The translations under genes were made by a program, and so were the position numbers. The notes beneath the pieces were generated by a model. The model saw nothing but the letters and a program-made list of their open reading frames with translations. It was not told the origin of the DNA and did no database searches. A DNA stretch of 64,000 bases. Source: Clostridiales bacterium. Lineage in GTDB: Bacteria; Bacillota; Clostridia; Oscillospirales; Acutalibacteraceae. Of this stretch, positions 56,747 to 64,000 are shown piece by piece; position 1 is the stretch's first letter, and each line of letters starts with the position of its first letter. The stretch spans positions 248,001 to 312,000 of the forward strand of contig JAGZMM010000002.1 in assembly GCA_018364155.1 (NCBI GenBank), given 5' to 3'.

Positions 56747-57400
56747 TTATGCGGAAATGTGCTGTGCTTCGACCGGCTGCGCCACACGCTCGTAGGAAAG
56801 GGTTCCCTGGAACACCTCCATGGTTTCGCTGGTCTGGGAGGAAATACCCTCCCGCTTGAGCACATTGCGAACCGTCATCCATAAAATCTGCATATCCTTG
56901 CGAAAGGTGATGCGATGGACGTACTGGACGTCCAGACGGAATTTTTCTTCCCAGCTGATGGCGTTGCGCCCGTTTACCTGGGCCCACCCGGTCAGCCCCG
57001 GACGGACGTCATGGCGGTGAATCTGCTCTTCGTTGTACCGCGGCAGGTATTCCACAAGCAAAGGCCGCGGCCCGACAATGCTCATATCGCCTTTTACAAT
57101 GTTCCAAAGCTCCGGAAGCTCGTCGAGAGAAGTGGAACGCAGAAACTTTCCAAATTTCGTCAGCCGCACGCTGTCCGGCAGAAGGTTGCCGTTTTCATCG
57201 GTCTGATCGGTCATGGTGCGGAATTTATACATGGTAAAAACCTGACTGTTTTTCCCCGGCCGCTTCTGCCGAAACAGAATCGGGCTGCCCAGCTTGCACC
57301 GGACCAGAACCGCAACCAGCGCAAAAACCGGAGACAGAAGCACCAGAGCCAACAAAGACAGAGAAAAATCCAGCACTCGTTTGAATATGTACTTGTACAC
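56747..57400 (-). CDS. Undecaprenyl-phosphate sugar phosphotransferase (bacterial sugar transferase)
   Basis: A 217-residue WbaP/PglC-type initiating transferase that loads the first sugar onto undecaprenyl phosphate. One hydrophobic re-entrant segment (DFSLSLLALVLLSPVFALVAVLVRCKLG) is followed by PILFRQKRPGKNSQVFTMYKFRTMTD, RLTKFGKFLRSTSLDELPELWNIVKGDMSIVGPRPLLVEYLPRY (Asp-Glu catalytic pair) and RPGLTGWAQVNGRNAISWEEKFRLDVQYV. It is the short monotopic form without the four-helix N-terminal part. It lies alone; no other capsule genes are near except VanZ upstream. Confidence 0.94.
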   Translation of the reverse strand: MYKYIFKRVLDFSLSLLALVLLSPVFALVAVLVRCKLGSPILFRQKRPGKNSQVFTMYKFRTMTDQTDENGNLLPDSVRLTKFGKFLRSTSLDELPELWNIVKGDMSIVGPRPLLVEYLPRYNEEQIHRHDVRPGLTGWAQVNGRNAISWEEKFRLDVQYVHRITFRKDMQILWMTVRNVLKREGISSQTSETMEVFQGTLSYERVAQPVEAQHISA

Positions 57401-57447
57401 CCCAAAGAACCTCCTATATGTAAGAAAAATACCACAATGTACCGCTG

Positions 57448-57948
57448 TTAGGAAGAAGCTGGGCTTGTCCGCTTTCGCAGATGCCGGCAGACTAGTGCCG
57501 CCGCACCGGCCGTCAGGAGAACCCCCACCGCCGAACCGCAGAAGTCCAGCAGCACGTCGGAAACTTGTCCGCTTCGCCCGTCGATGAACAGCTGATGAAA
57601 CTCATCGCTGGCCGCATAAAGCAGGCAGATTCCCAAAGAGACGCCGATTTTGACAGCGGGTTTCACCCGGTGGGTCTGCATCGCCAGCAGGCAAAGCACT
57701 CCAAGCAATAGGTAGATGGAAAAATGTGCGCCCTTGCGCACCACATGCTGAAAGGATTCTACCACCGCATTCTGGTCCTCTTCAGACAGCACGGAAAAAT
57801 CCGGAGTCACCACCGCCGCCACAGAACGGATAAACTGGCCGCTGACCTGAGACGACTGCTGCGCGGGCTTTGCGGACATACTGAAAATAAACCCCATACA
57901 CAAAAGGACAAGGCTCCAAAGAACCCCTCGCGTAATCCATAATTTCAT
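57448..57948 (-). CDS. VanZ-like family membrane protein
   Basis: A 166-residue protein with an N-terminal helix (VLWSLVLLCMGFIFSMSAKPAQQSS) and three further hydrophobic segments, plus the VanZ motifs FQHVVRKGAHFSIYLLLGVLCLLAM and LLYAASDEFHQLFIDGRSGQVSDVLLDFCGSAVGVLL. The family's function is unclear; one member gives low teicoplanin resistance. It starts 130 bp downstream of a strong promoter and lies 47 bp before the sugar transferase gene, so the two may form an operon. Confidence 0.92.
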   Translation of the reverse strand: MKLWITRGVLWSLVLLCMGFIFSMSAKPAQQSSQVSGQFIRSVAAVVTPDFSVLSEEDQNAVVESFQHVVRKGAHFSIYLLLGVLCLLAMQTHRVKPAVKIGVSLGICLLYAASDEFHQLFIDGRSGQVSDVLLDFCGSAVGVLLTAGAAALVCRHLRKRTSPASS

Positions 57949-58079
57949 TTTGAAAAATCCAAAAATCTAAAAATTTCAATCGCTGAGGAAAAGAAAGAAA
58001 AGAGAATCGTATGTAAGAAAACGCTTCAAAAAAGCAACGAAAAACCATTCGAACTTTTCCCGCGGATATTGTTGCAATC

Positions 58080-58108
58080 AGTATAACGCTGTCCTCGAAA
58101 TATGTCAA
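58080..58108 (-). promoter_or_regulatory. Promoter of vanZ-sugar transferase
   Basis: Minus strand TTGACA (58108-58103), 17-bp spacer, TATACT (58085-58080). The leader is about 125 nt. Confidence 0.8.
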
Positions 58109-58123
58109 TATGTAACCAAAAGG

Positions 58124-58639
58124 TTACGCATTGTTACCAATGAATTCCGAACAAAATGGTACAATTGCCCGGTATGCTTCAACAAGGTCCTCATAAGAAT
58201 AATAGCGGCAGTTGGCAGGACTGGGAGAGGGAAGGGTGCGGGCGGGAATGCCAGTTTTGGGGTAGCAAAGGCGCTTGTAAAGCCGAGCTGCGGTGGTTCC
58301 GGTGGTAAAAATAGCGCGGATGTCCGCACGGCTGAGAATCTCGGAAAGATCGTTTGCAACCGGGTTTCGGATGCTGCCGTCATCGGCGCCTTCTATGTCG
58401 CAGCAACGCAGTACATCCCACAAAGCAATGCCGGACGAAAGGGCCAGAAGGCGTTTGCCCTCTGCGGTGGAAGGAAGCGGCTTTTGGAGTACCTCGCAGA
58501 GCACCCTCCAAAACCGGTTTTGCGGATTGCCGTAGTAAAAGCCGGTTTGCCGGGACTTGGGAGAGGGCATGGTGCCGAGAATCAGGACGCGGGAAAACGC
58601 GTCGAACACGGGAGGAAAGGGATGAACGGTCTGCTGCAC
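58124..58639 (-). CDS. DNA-deoxyinosine glycosylase (TIGR04274, uracil-DNA glycosylase fold)
   Basis: A 171-residue glycosylase: VHPFPPVFDAFSRVLILGTMPSPKSRQTGFYYGNPQNRFWRVLCEVL contains the family motif LGTMPSPxS and the NxFW block, followed by ALWDVLRCCDIEGADDGSIRNPVANDLSEIL and the C-terminal LPSPSPANCRY. It should remove deaminated adenine (hypoxanthine) from DNA. The start is GTG at 58639, with AGAGGAGG 7 nt upstream; the longer ATG form at 58735 overlaps the divergent region and has no ribosome site. Confidence 0.92.
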   Translation of the reverse strand: MQQTVHPFPPVFDAFSRVLILGTMPSPKSRQTGFYYGNPQNRFWRVLCEVLQKPLPSTAEGKRLLALSSGIALWDVLRCCDIEGADDGSIRNPVANDLSEILSRADIRAIFTTGTTAARLYKRLCYPKTGIPARTLPSPSPANCRYYSYEDLVEAYRAIVPFCSEFIGNNA

Positions 58640-58755
58640 GGCGAAACCTCCTCTAACAAAGATTGCAGGGTTTTGTTTTCTCATAACGACTCTAAGAATG
58701 AACGCAAAAAACGGCCGCTTCCCGGCCGGTATCATATAGGAGAGAAATTGCCTCT

Positions 58756-59517
58756 ATGACCAATCCGTATACCCAACCAAATCACAAAACCATTCAAAAC
58801 GAATCCACCCCAGCCGACCGGGCCTATATCCGCCGCCGGCGGATTTTCAGCCTCCTGTCTTTGGCGGTGGTGCTGGCCTTTTTCATCTGGGTGACCATTG
58901 CGGTGGGCAAACCCCTCTTGGAATTGGCTTCTGACCCGGAGCAGTTTCGCGTCTGGGTGGACCAATATGGCATTTGGGGCCGGTTTATCCTAATGGGTAT
59001 TATGGCGCTGCAGGTGGTGGTGGCCATGATTCCGGGCGAAATCATCGAAATCGGCGCGGGTTACGCGTTCGGCGCCGTCGAAGGTACTCTTTTGTGTCTG
59101 GCCGGCGCGGCAGTCGGGTCGGCCATCATTTTTCTTCTCACCCGATGCTTTGGCGTCAAGCTGGTGGAAGCTTTCGTATCCAGGGAAAAGCTCAGCCAGA
59201 TTAAGTTTCTACAGAATGAAAAGAAGCTCAACCTGGTGATCTTCATCGCCTTCTTCATCCCCGGCACTCCCAAGGACCTGCTGACCTACTTCATCGGGCT
59301 GACTCCCATGAAGCTGCGCACCTTCCTGCTCATTTCCTCTGTTGCCCGCATTCCCTCCGTCATCACGTCCACCATCGGCGGCCATGCGCTGGGCATGCAG
59401 GACTATACGTTTGCCATTCTCGTCTTTGTGATTACGGCGGCCATCAGCGGGCTGGGTCTGCTTCTTTATAACCGCATCATGAAAAAGCGAAAGCAGGAGG
59501 CGGAATCCCACGAATAG
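58756..59517 (+). CDS. TVP38/TMEM64 family membrane protein
   Basis: A 253-residue membrane protein of the DedA-like SNARE-associated family: RIFSLLSLAVVLAFFIWVTI, VVVAMIPGEIIEIGAGYAFGAVEGTLLCLAGAAVGSAIIFLLTRCFG, IAFFIPGTPKDLLTYFIGLTPMKLRTFLLISSVARIPSV. Relatives are thought to flip or distribute phospholipids or undecaprenyl phosphate. TAGGAGAG lies before the ATG at 58756. It is divergent from the glycosylase gene. Confidence 0.94.
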   Translation: MTNPYTQPNHKTIQNESTPADRAYIRRRRIFSLLSLAVVLAFFIWVTIAVGKPLLELASDPEQFRVWVDQYGIWGRFILMGIMALQVVVAMIPGEIIEIGAGYAFGAVEGTLLCLAGAAVGSAIIFLLTRCFGVKLVEAFVSREKLSQIKFLQNEKKLNLVIFIAFFIPGTPKDLLTYFIGLTPMKLRTFLLISSVARIPSVITSTIGGHALGMQDYTFAILVFVITAAISGLGLLLYNRIMKKRKQEAESHE

Positions 59518-59560
59518 AATTACAAATAGTATATTTGAAAATATATATAACGAAACAGAG

Positions 59561-59992
59561 GAGAAACCCGTACAAAACTCCGAATCCTGCCGGAAAAGGG
59601 AAGAGGCACACGGTTGCATCATCCGCCAGGCGGCAGAAGAGGACCTTCCCGCCCTGTGCCGTTTGTGCGAGGCGGCTTCGGGGTCTACTTGCGCCCGGGA
59701 GCTGGCTGCCTATTTGCACAATCCCAAGGCGGCAATTCTGCTGCTGGAGAAGGCGAGTCGGCCTTGTGCCGCCGTTTGCCTTCAGGAACGTCCGGCTCTG
59801 CCATACCCTTGTTTTTCCCGTTACCGGGCAGTGCTGGAGGCAGAGTTTTGGATTCCCCCGCAAGAGAACGCAGGCCAGGTGCTTTTCCAGGCTGCGGCAC
59901 AGTGGGGAAACCACCGGGGACTTCCGCTTCTGGAGCTCCGGCTCCCATCCGTGCAGGCAAATTCCAGCAAAATGGGACAGGAATCAGTATAA
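59561..59992 (+). pseudogene. GNAT-like acetyltransferase fragment without a usable start
   Basis: One open frame reads CIIRQAAEEDLPALCRLCEAASGSTCARELAAYLHNPKAAILLLEKA, typical of a GNAT N-terminus, then LEAEFWIPPQENAGQVLFQAAAQWG and LLELRLPSVQANS before a stop. No ATG/GTG/TTG precedes the N-terminal strand: GAGGAG at 59558 is followed by GTA. The first TTG (59663) would drop the first strand and helix. The C-terminal acetyl-CoA motif is also weak. Probably a decaying gene; an unusual start is the alternative. Confidence 0.5.
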
Positions 59993-60023
59993 TTTGACAA
60001 TGACTATACGATTTGTAATCAAT

Positions 60024-60066
60024 AAAGCCTCGTTGGCCGGTTTGTTTTCGGCCGACGGGGCTTTTT
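60024..60066. terminator. Terminator after the GNAT fragment
   Basis: AAAGCCTCGTTGGCCG pairs with CGGCCGACGGGGCTTT, T run after. Confidence 0.8.
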
Positions 60067-60163
60067 GTTTGAAAATATGGCCGGTCTCGCCGTGCCCATT
60101 TCCGTCTTGGCAGAAGGCTCCCCTAATCACGGCATATCATCCAAAAGAGAGTGCTTCGGTTTG

Positions 60164-60889
60164 TTACACAATGACAAAGCCGCCGTTGGGACTGATGACC
60201 TGGCCGGTGATGAAATCCGCCTGTTCGCTCGCCAGAAAGAAAAGGAGATTCGCCACGTCCTCGGGCTTGCCCAGCACCCCTAAGGGGGTTTCCTCCCGCA
60301 GACCCGCACGGGTTTCGTCGTCCAAGGCGGCATTCATCTGCGTGTCGATGACTCCGGGGGCCACGCAGTTGACAGTGATGCCGCTGGGCCCCACCTCCTT
60401 GGCCAGCGCCTTCGAAAGCCCGATCACCGCCGCCTTGGCAGCGGAATAGGCCACCTCGCAGGAGGCGCCGGTCATCCCCCAGATGGAGGACAGGTTGAGA
60501 ATTTTTCCCCGCTGGCGGCGGATCATGCCGGGCATAACGGCCTGACAGCAGTGAAAGACCCCGGTTACATTCACACAGAAGAGCCTCTCCCACTCCGTCT
60601 CGGTTACGTCGGTGAACAACTTTTGCTGGGCAATGCCGGCGTTGTTGATGAGCACGTCAATGTGGCCGAACTGATGGAGGACCTCTTTTGTCATCCTGTC
60701 CACCTGCCCGCGGTCCGCCACGTCCGCCTGCACCGCCAGAATACCGGGGTGGGACGCGGCAAGCGCCCGAGCTTCCCTTTCGCTTTGGCAGTAGTTTGCC
60801 GCCACCTGCCAACCCTTCTGGGCGAACAAGCGGGCGGCTGCGGCACCGATTCCTCTAGAAGCGCCGGTGATCAAAACGGTAGACGGCAT
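60164..60889 (-). CDS. Short-chain dehydrogenase/reductase (FabG-like)
   Basis: A 241-residue SDR: TVLITGASRGIGAAAARLFAQKG (NAD(P) loop), VLINNAGIAQQKLF (NNAG), the Ser in LNLSSIWGMTGASCEVAYSAAKAAVIGLSKALA with the YSAAK catalytic pair, and VAPGVIDTQMNAAL. The C-terminus DFITGQVISPNGGFVIV fits 3-oxoacyl-ACP reductases, but no other fatty-acid genes are near, so the substrate is uncertain. The ATG at 60889 follows AAAGGAGAG; the TTG at 60910 is not preferred. Confidence 0.92.
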   Translation of the reverse strand: MPSTVLITGASRGIGAAAARLFAQKGWQVAANYCQSEREARALAASHPGILAVQADVADRGQVDRMTKEVLHQFGHIDVLINNAGIAQQKLFTDVTETEWERLFCVNVTGVFHCCQAVMPGMIRRQRGKILNLSSIWGMTGASCEVAYSAAKAAVIGLSKALAKEVGPSGITVNCVAPGVIDTQMNAALDDETRAGLREETPLGVLGKPEDVANLLFFLASEQADFITGQVISPNGGFVIV

Positions 60890-60995
60890 GATTCTCTCTC
60901 CTTTGGGCAAGCCATGTTTTTTTCTATTTTACCCCACCTTTCGCATAAGGTAAAGGAGAGGAAATGAAAAAACTCTATTTGGCTGCAATTCCTGC

Positions 60996-61024
60996 TTGCA
61001 ATCTGCGCAGTTGTCGGATAAAAT
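60996..61024 (+). promoter_or_regulatory. Promoter of the ferredoxin-hydrogenase operon
   Basis: TTGCAA (60996-61001), 17-bp spacer, TAAAAT (61019-61024). The leader is about 160 nt and contains a CCGGCC...GGCCGG stem. Confidence 0.7.
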
Positions 61025-61192
61025 AAAGCTATGTCGAAATTTTAACAAAATTCTGTGTATTTCTCTATGTCCGGCCTGTAAAACAAGGAACAGCGGCCGG
61101 AGAAATGCAGCCCATACGGCGCGCCACACACCGGCTGCGGTGGCGGCCGCTCCAAACAAAGATTATAACCGGCCGGAGAAAAGGTGGTTACC

Positions 61193-61444
61193 ATGGTAAA
61201 ATTGAGTGTATGTATCGGAAGCGCATGTCATATCAAAGGGTCCCACAGCGTGATTACTACGTTCCAGCGGCTGATTAAGGAGCATGAGCTGGAGGGTAAG
61301 GTGGAGCTGATGGGCGTATTCTGCCTGGGCCATTGTACCGAAGCAGTCTCGGTGAAAATCGGCGACAGCGACATTTACAGTGTTTCCGGCGCCACAGCGG
61401 AGAACTTTTTTAATACCCAGGTGCTCCCGCTGGTAGAGTCCTGA
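61193..61444 (+). CDS. Thioredoxin-like [2Fe-2S] ferredoxin
   Basis: An 83-residue thioredoxin-fold ferredoxin (NuoE/HydC-type): VKLSVCIGSACHIKGSHSVITTFQRLIKEHELEGKVELMGVFCLGHCTEAVSVKIGD. The four cysteines (Cys6, Cys11, Cys44, Cys48 in this numbering) fit the CxxxxC...CxxxC [2Fe-2S] pattern. AAAGGTGG precedes the ATG at 61193. It lies just upstream of the sensory hydrogenase, separated by a strong terminator, and may pass electrons to or from it; that role is inferred. Confidence 0.9.
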   Translation: MVKLSVCIGSACHIKGSHSVITTFQRLIKEHELEGKVELMGVFCLGHCTEAVSVKIGDSDIYSVSGATAENFFNTQVLPLVES

Positions 61445-61511
61445 GAGGGCTGCCCTGCCCTTTAAGAAAACAAGTTTATTTCCCGGGTGCCGTGGCTGCC
61501 CGCATTGATGC

Positions 61512-61559
61512 CGCTTATCCCGAACCAGCGGGCCGGGATAAGCGTTTGTTTTATTTTTT
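61512..61559 (+). terminator. Terminator between the ferredoxin and hydrogenase genes
   Basis: Perfect 11-bp stem CGCTTATCCCG (61512-61522) with CGGGATAAGCG (61534-61544), 11-nt loop, then GTTTGTTTTATTTTTT. It ends only 27 nt before the hydrogenase start. Confidence 0.88.
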
Positions 61560-61586
61560 CGCCGCTGGAGAAATGGCGGAGACAAT

Positions 61587-63284
61587 ATGAGTATCATCCA
61601 GTTTAAGGAAGCCAACTGTAAAAGCTGCTATAAATGTATCCGGACCTGTGACGTCAAGGCGATCTCTTTTTCCAACGAACAGGCCCGCATTATTCCAGAA
61701 GCCTGCATCCTGTGCGGGAAATGTACGCTGGTATGTCCCCAGAACGCCAAGCAGGTGTCCAGCGACCTGCCCATTATCGAAGGCTATCGAAAGACCGGCG
61801 CTAAGATTTACGCCAGCGTGGCACCCTCCTATGTGGCTGCCTTCCCGGGCAAGAGCTTTACCGCCTTGTCCGCCGCTCTCAAGCGGCTGGGCTTTGCCCA
61901 TGTGGAGGAAACGGCCATCGGCGCCACCCAGGTCAGCCGGGAATACATGCGGCTGATGGAAGAAAAGAAAATGCGAAACATCATCACCACCTGCTGCCCT
62001 ACTTCGGTGATGTTAGTGGAGAAATATTATCCTGAGCTCGTTCCCTTTATTGCGCCGGTAGTGTCTCCGGCGGTGGCTCATGCCCGGATGATGAAAAAAG
62101 CCTACGGTGACGACATTAAGGTGGTGTTCGTAGGTCCCTGCATCTCCAAAAAGCAGGAAGCCAAGACCGGGCGGGACATCAATGCCGTTTTGATGTTCGA
62201 GGAGCTCAAGGACTGGCTGGAGAAAGAAGAAATCTGCATCTCCGAGCCGGATGAAAACCCGGCCGAAATGCACGAAACCGTCAGCCGTCTCTATCCCTCG
62301 CCCGGCGGCATCCTCAGCACCATTCCCCGGGCAGCCCGCGGGAAATATAAGAGCGTGGCAGTGGACGGGCTCAATCGTTGTATCCAGATGCTCGATTCCA
62401 TTCGGGACTATAACATCGGGGGCTATTTTATCGAAATGAGCGCCTGTTCCGGTTCCTGCGTGGAAGGGCCAGGGCTCAAAAGCTTCGAAACGCCCTTCCT
62501 CATTTCCAAGGACCTGCTGTTGCGCAATTCTCAGAAGAAAACCGAAACCCCGCCGGTCCCCTCCGAAGAGACCCGCACGGACTTCTTCGCCGTCTATAAC
62601 CGCACCATGGTCCACGACAAAGTCCCCGACGACGAGACCATCAAAGAAATTCTCGCCCGCATCGGCAAGACCACGCCCGAATCCATGCTCAACTGCGGCG
62701 CCTGCGGCTATCCCACCTGCCGGGAAAAAGCCATCGCCGTTTACCAGGGCAAGGCGGATCTGAAAATGTGCCTGCCCTACATGCGTGAAAAGGCGGAGAG
62801 CATGTCCAACGTCATCCTGGAGAACACTCCGAATGCCATCTTCATGCTCGACCAGGAGTTTATGGTGCTCCAGTATAACCGGGCGGCCGGGCGGATGTTT
62901 GACCTGACGGAAGCACAAACGGTGGGCATGCCCATCGAGCTGGTGCTGCCGGCGGAGGATTTTGAACTGGTCAAAACCACCGGGAACCCCGTCTTTAATT
63001 CTCCCCGGGAGATGAAGGACGGGAAGCTTTCCATCGAGCAGACCATCGTTCCCGTACCCAATGGGGACTACCTGGTCATCGCCCGGGACGTAACCGAGGA
63101 GCGGGAGAATCACCGTAAAACCGAAGAGTTCCGCCGGGAAACGGTGGAGATCACCCAGAAGGTCATCGATAAGCAGATGCGGGTGGCCCAGGAAATCGCC
63201 AGCCTTTTGGGCGAAACCACCGGCGAAACCAAGGCGGCTCTTACCAAGCTCAAAAAGTCCATCGCCCAGGGGGACCGGCTATGA
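61587..63284 (+). CDS. Sensory [FeFe]-hydrogenase with ferredoxin, FeS and PAS domains
   Basis: A 565-residue protein. Residues 1-60: two [4Fe-4S] clusters (CKSCYKCIRTC; CILCGKCTLVCP). About 70-320: H-cluster domain with TTCCPTSVMLVEKYYP near 133, FVGPCISKKQEA near 185 and EMSACSGSCVEGPG near 286, so all four H-cluster cysteines are kept. About 370: CGACGYPTC, a four-Cys FeS domain. About 400-505: a PAS domain (VILENTPNAIFMLDQEFMVLQYNRAAGRMFDL). A coiled coil closes it. This is the architecture of group C putative sensory hydrogenases, whose downstream gene is often a phosphatase, as here. GGCGGAG precedes the ATG; the stop overlaps the next gene. Confidence 0.93.
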   Translation: MSIIQFKEANCKSCYKCIRTCDVKAISFSNEQARIIPEACILCGKCTLVCPQNAKQVSSDLPIIEGYRKTGAKIYASVAPSYVAAFPGKSFTALSAALKRLGFAHVEETAIGATQVSREYMRLMEEKKMRNIITTCCPTSVMLVEKYYPELVPFIAPVVSPAVAHARMMKKAYGDDIKVVFVGPCISKKQEAKTGRDINAVLMFEELKDWLEKEEICISEPDENPAEMHETVSRLYPSPGGILSTIPRAARGKYKSVAVDGLNRCIQMLDSIRDYNIGGYFIEMSACSGSCVEGPGLKSFETPFLISKDLLLRNSQKKTETPPVPSEETRTDFFAVYNRTMVHDKVPDDETIKEILARIGKTTPESMLNCGACGYPTCREKAIAVYQGKADLKMCLPYMREKAESMSNVILENTPNAIFMLDQEFMVLQYNRAAGRMFDLTEAQTVGMPIELVLPAEDFELVKTTGNPVFNSPREMKDGKLSIEQTIVPVPNGDYLVIARDVTEERENHRKTEEFRRETVEITQKVIDKQMRVAQEIASLLGETTGETKAALTKLKKSIAQGDRL

Positions 63285-64000
63285 AAAGCTACTATTACGA
63301 AACGAGCTGGGGAAGCCTGTTTAAGCACGGGGAAGAGCTGTGCGGCGACAAGGTGGAAATTGTAAAAAACGGCACCGATACCACCATGGTACTGGCAGAC
63401 GGCCTGGGGAGCGGCGTCAAGGCCAACATTCTTGCTTCCCTGACCAGTAAGATCGTGTCCACCATGCTAAACGCGGGCGCCGATATCCCTGACGTCATCG
63501 AAACCATGGCGTCCACCCTCCCGGTCTGCCAAGAGCGGCTGGTGGCCTATTCCACCTTTACCTTCCTGCGCGTCAGCCCCACTGGGGAAGCCCACATCGT
63601 GGAGTACGACAACCCGCCTCTTATCGTTCTGCGCGACGGCAAGAGCCTGGACCTGCCCCGCACAGAGGTGGAGATCGAGGGAAAGCTCATTAAGGAAACC
63701 AATATCCAGCTGCAGCCGGGGGACTTTTGCGTTTTCTTTTCCGACGGCGTTATCCACGCGGGCATCGGCAAGCTGCTCAATTTGGGCTGGCAGCAGGAGA
63801 ACGTGGTGGAGTACCTGGAAAAGGCCTATCGGAAGGACGCCTCCGCCCACTATATGCAGACCCAGCTTCTCGCCGCCTGCAACAGCCTCTATATGGAATC
63901 CCCCGGGGACGATACCACCGTGGCCGTATGCAAGGTGCGCCTACCAAACGTAGCGTATGTGATGGTGGGCCCGCCGGTGGACAGCAAGGAGGACGAAATC
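63281..64000 (+). CDS. SpoIIE-family PP2C phosphatase, 3' end outside window
   Basis: The first 240 residues of a PPM/SpoIIE-type Ser/Thr phosphatase: VEIVKNGTDTTMVLADGLGSGVKANILASLTSKIVSTML (metal Asp-Gly), TFTFLRVSPTGEAHIVEYDNPPLIVLRDG, LQPGDFCVFFSDGVIHAG and SPGDDTTVAVCKVR (final metal Asp). It overlaps the hydrogenase gene by 4 nt (ATGA) and is almost certainly its signalling output, dephosphorylating an unknown partner. The window ends inside a C-terminal extension (LPNVAYVMVGPPVDSKEDE). Confidence 0.93.
   Translation, partial: MKSYYYETSWGSLFKHGEELCGDKVEIVKNGTDTTMVLADGLGSGVKANILASLTSKIVSTMLNAGADIPDVIETMASTLPVCQERLVAYSTFTFLRVSPTGEAHIVEYDNPPLIVLRDGKSLDLPRTEVEIEGKLIKETNIQLQPGDFCVFFSDGVIHAGIGKLLNLGWQQENVVEYLEKAYRKDASAHYMQTQLLAACNSLYMESPGDDTTVAVCKVRLPNVAYVMVGPPVDSKEDEI

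Overview
The window is a stretch of GC-rich Clostridia chromosome, most plausibly an anaerobic gut-type Oscillospirales/Ruminococcaceae relative. This is inferred from gene content: a sensory [FeFe]-hydrogenase, a ferredoxin-type thioredoxin reductase, FeoAB, RNase Y followed by YmdB, the yloU-yloV-recG order, BioY/BirA, frequent AGGAGG ribosome sites, and many GTG/TTG starts. I see no phage, transposase, integrase or CRISPR array. It reads as ordinary chromosome with short operons and many intrinsic terminators.

Layout. 1-3635 (-): secreted, unusually large PL11-type rhamnogalacturonan lyase, cut by the window edge. 4038-6848 (-): thpR, a zinc alcohol dehydrogenase, a small helix-hairpin-helix protein, a YwqG-like protein. 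7321: initiator tRNA. 7688-11486: acyl-ACP thioesterase, SUFU-DUF2185 immunity-like protein, two divergent XRE regulators sharing an operator-like repeat, sfsA, a GIY-YIG protein. 11533-17907: a sensing/detoxification block holding yjdF under a yjdF-type riboswitch, a divergent marR-flavodoxin pair, three GyrI-like ligand-binding proteins (one with a freshly broken zinc-ribbon tail), a WYL regulator, a nitroreductase, and a MerR regulator with a textbook 19-bp-spacer promoter. 18020-20457 (-): feoA-feoB-FeoB-associated small protein. 20651-23057: ArsC-like, macro domain, YccF, YwbE, an unknown and a second ArsC-like protein, tightly coupled. 23174-26190: acetyltransferase, an NADPH-motif-less thioredoxin reductase with an apparent ACG start plus thioredoxin, and a conventional TrxB. 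26277-33495: GNAT, WYL and YgjP; a second nitroreductase; a flavin-type protein; CNNM/CBS protein; a membrane glycosyltransferase; a TIGR04076 protein. 33527-35487: larB-larC. 35578-41211: aspartate aminotransferase, secD-secF, bioY, birA with a perfect BirA-type operator. 41480-49885: rny, ymdB, a peptide-binding lipoprotein, yloU, yloV, recG. 50082-56275: tRNA-Thr, XRE regulator, FlK-type thioesterase, degenerate histidine kinase, gap, a conserved unknown, an amidase, a cytidylate-kinase-like protein. 56747-60889: sugar transferase, VanZ, deoxyinosine glycosylase, TVP38, a GNAT remnant, an SDR. 61193-64000: thioredoxin-like ferredoxin, sensory [FeFe]-hydrogenase with a PAS domain, and a SpoIIE-type phosphatase cut by the edge.

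How parts work together. Redox handling recurs: two thioredoxin systems, two nitroreductases, flavodoxin, Feo iron uptake, and the hydrogenase-phosphatase module, which looks like a gas/redox-to-phosphorylation signalling unit. Several local feedback circuits can be read from DNA: BirA on bioY, MerR on itself, the XRE pair on their shared spacer, the WYL regulator on itself and the adjacent GyrI gene, and the yjdF riboswitch. No single locus looks like a wholly new system. The best leads are the hydrogenase module with a terminator inside it, the enlarged PL11 lyase with a duplicated insertion, the ACG-start reductase, and the decaying GyrI-zinc-ribbon gene.
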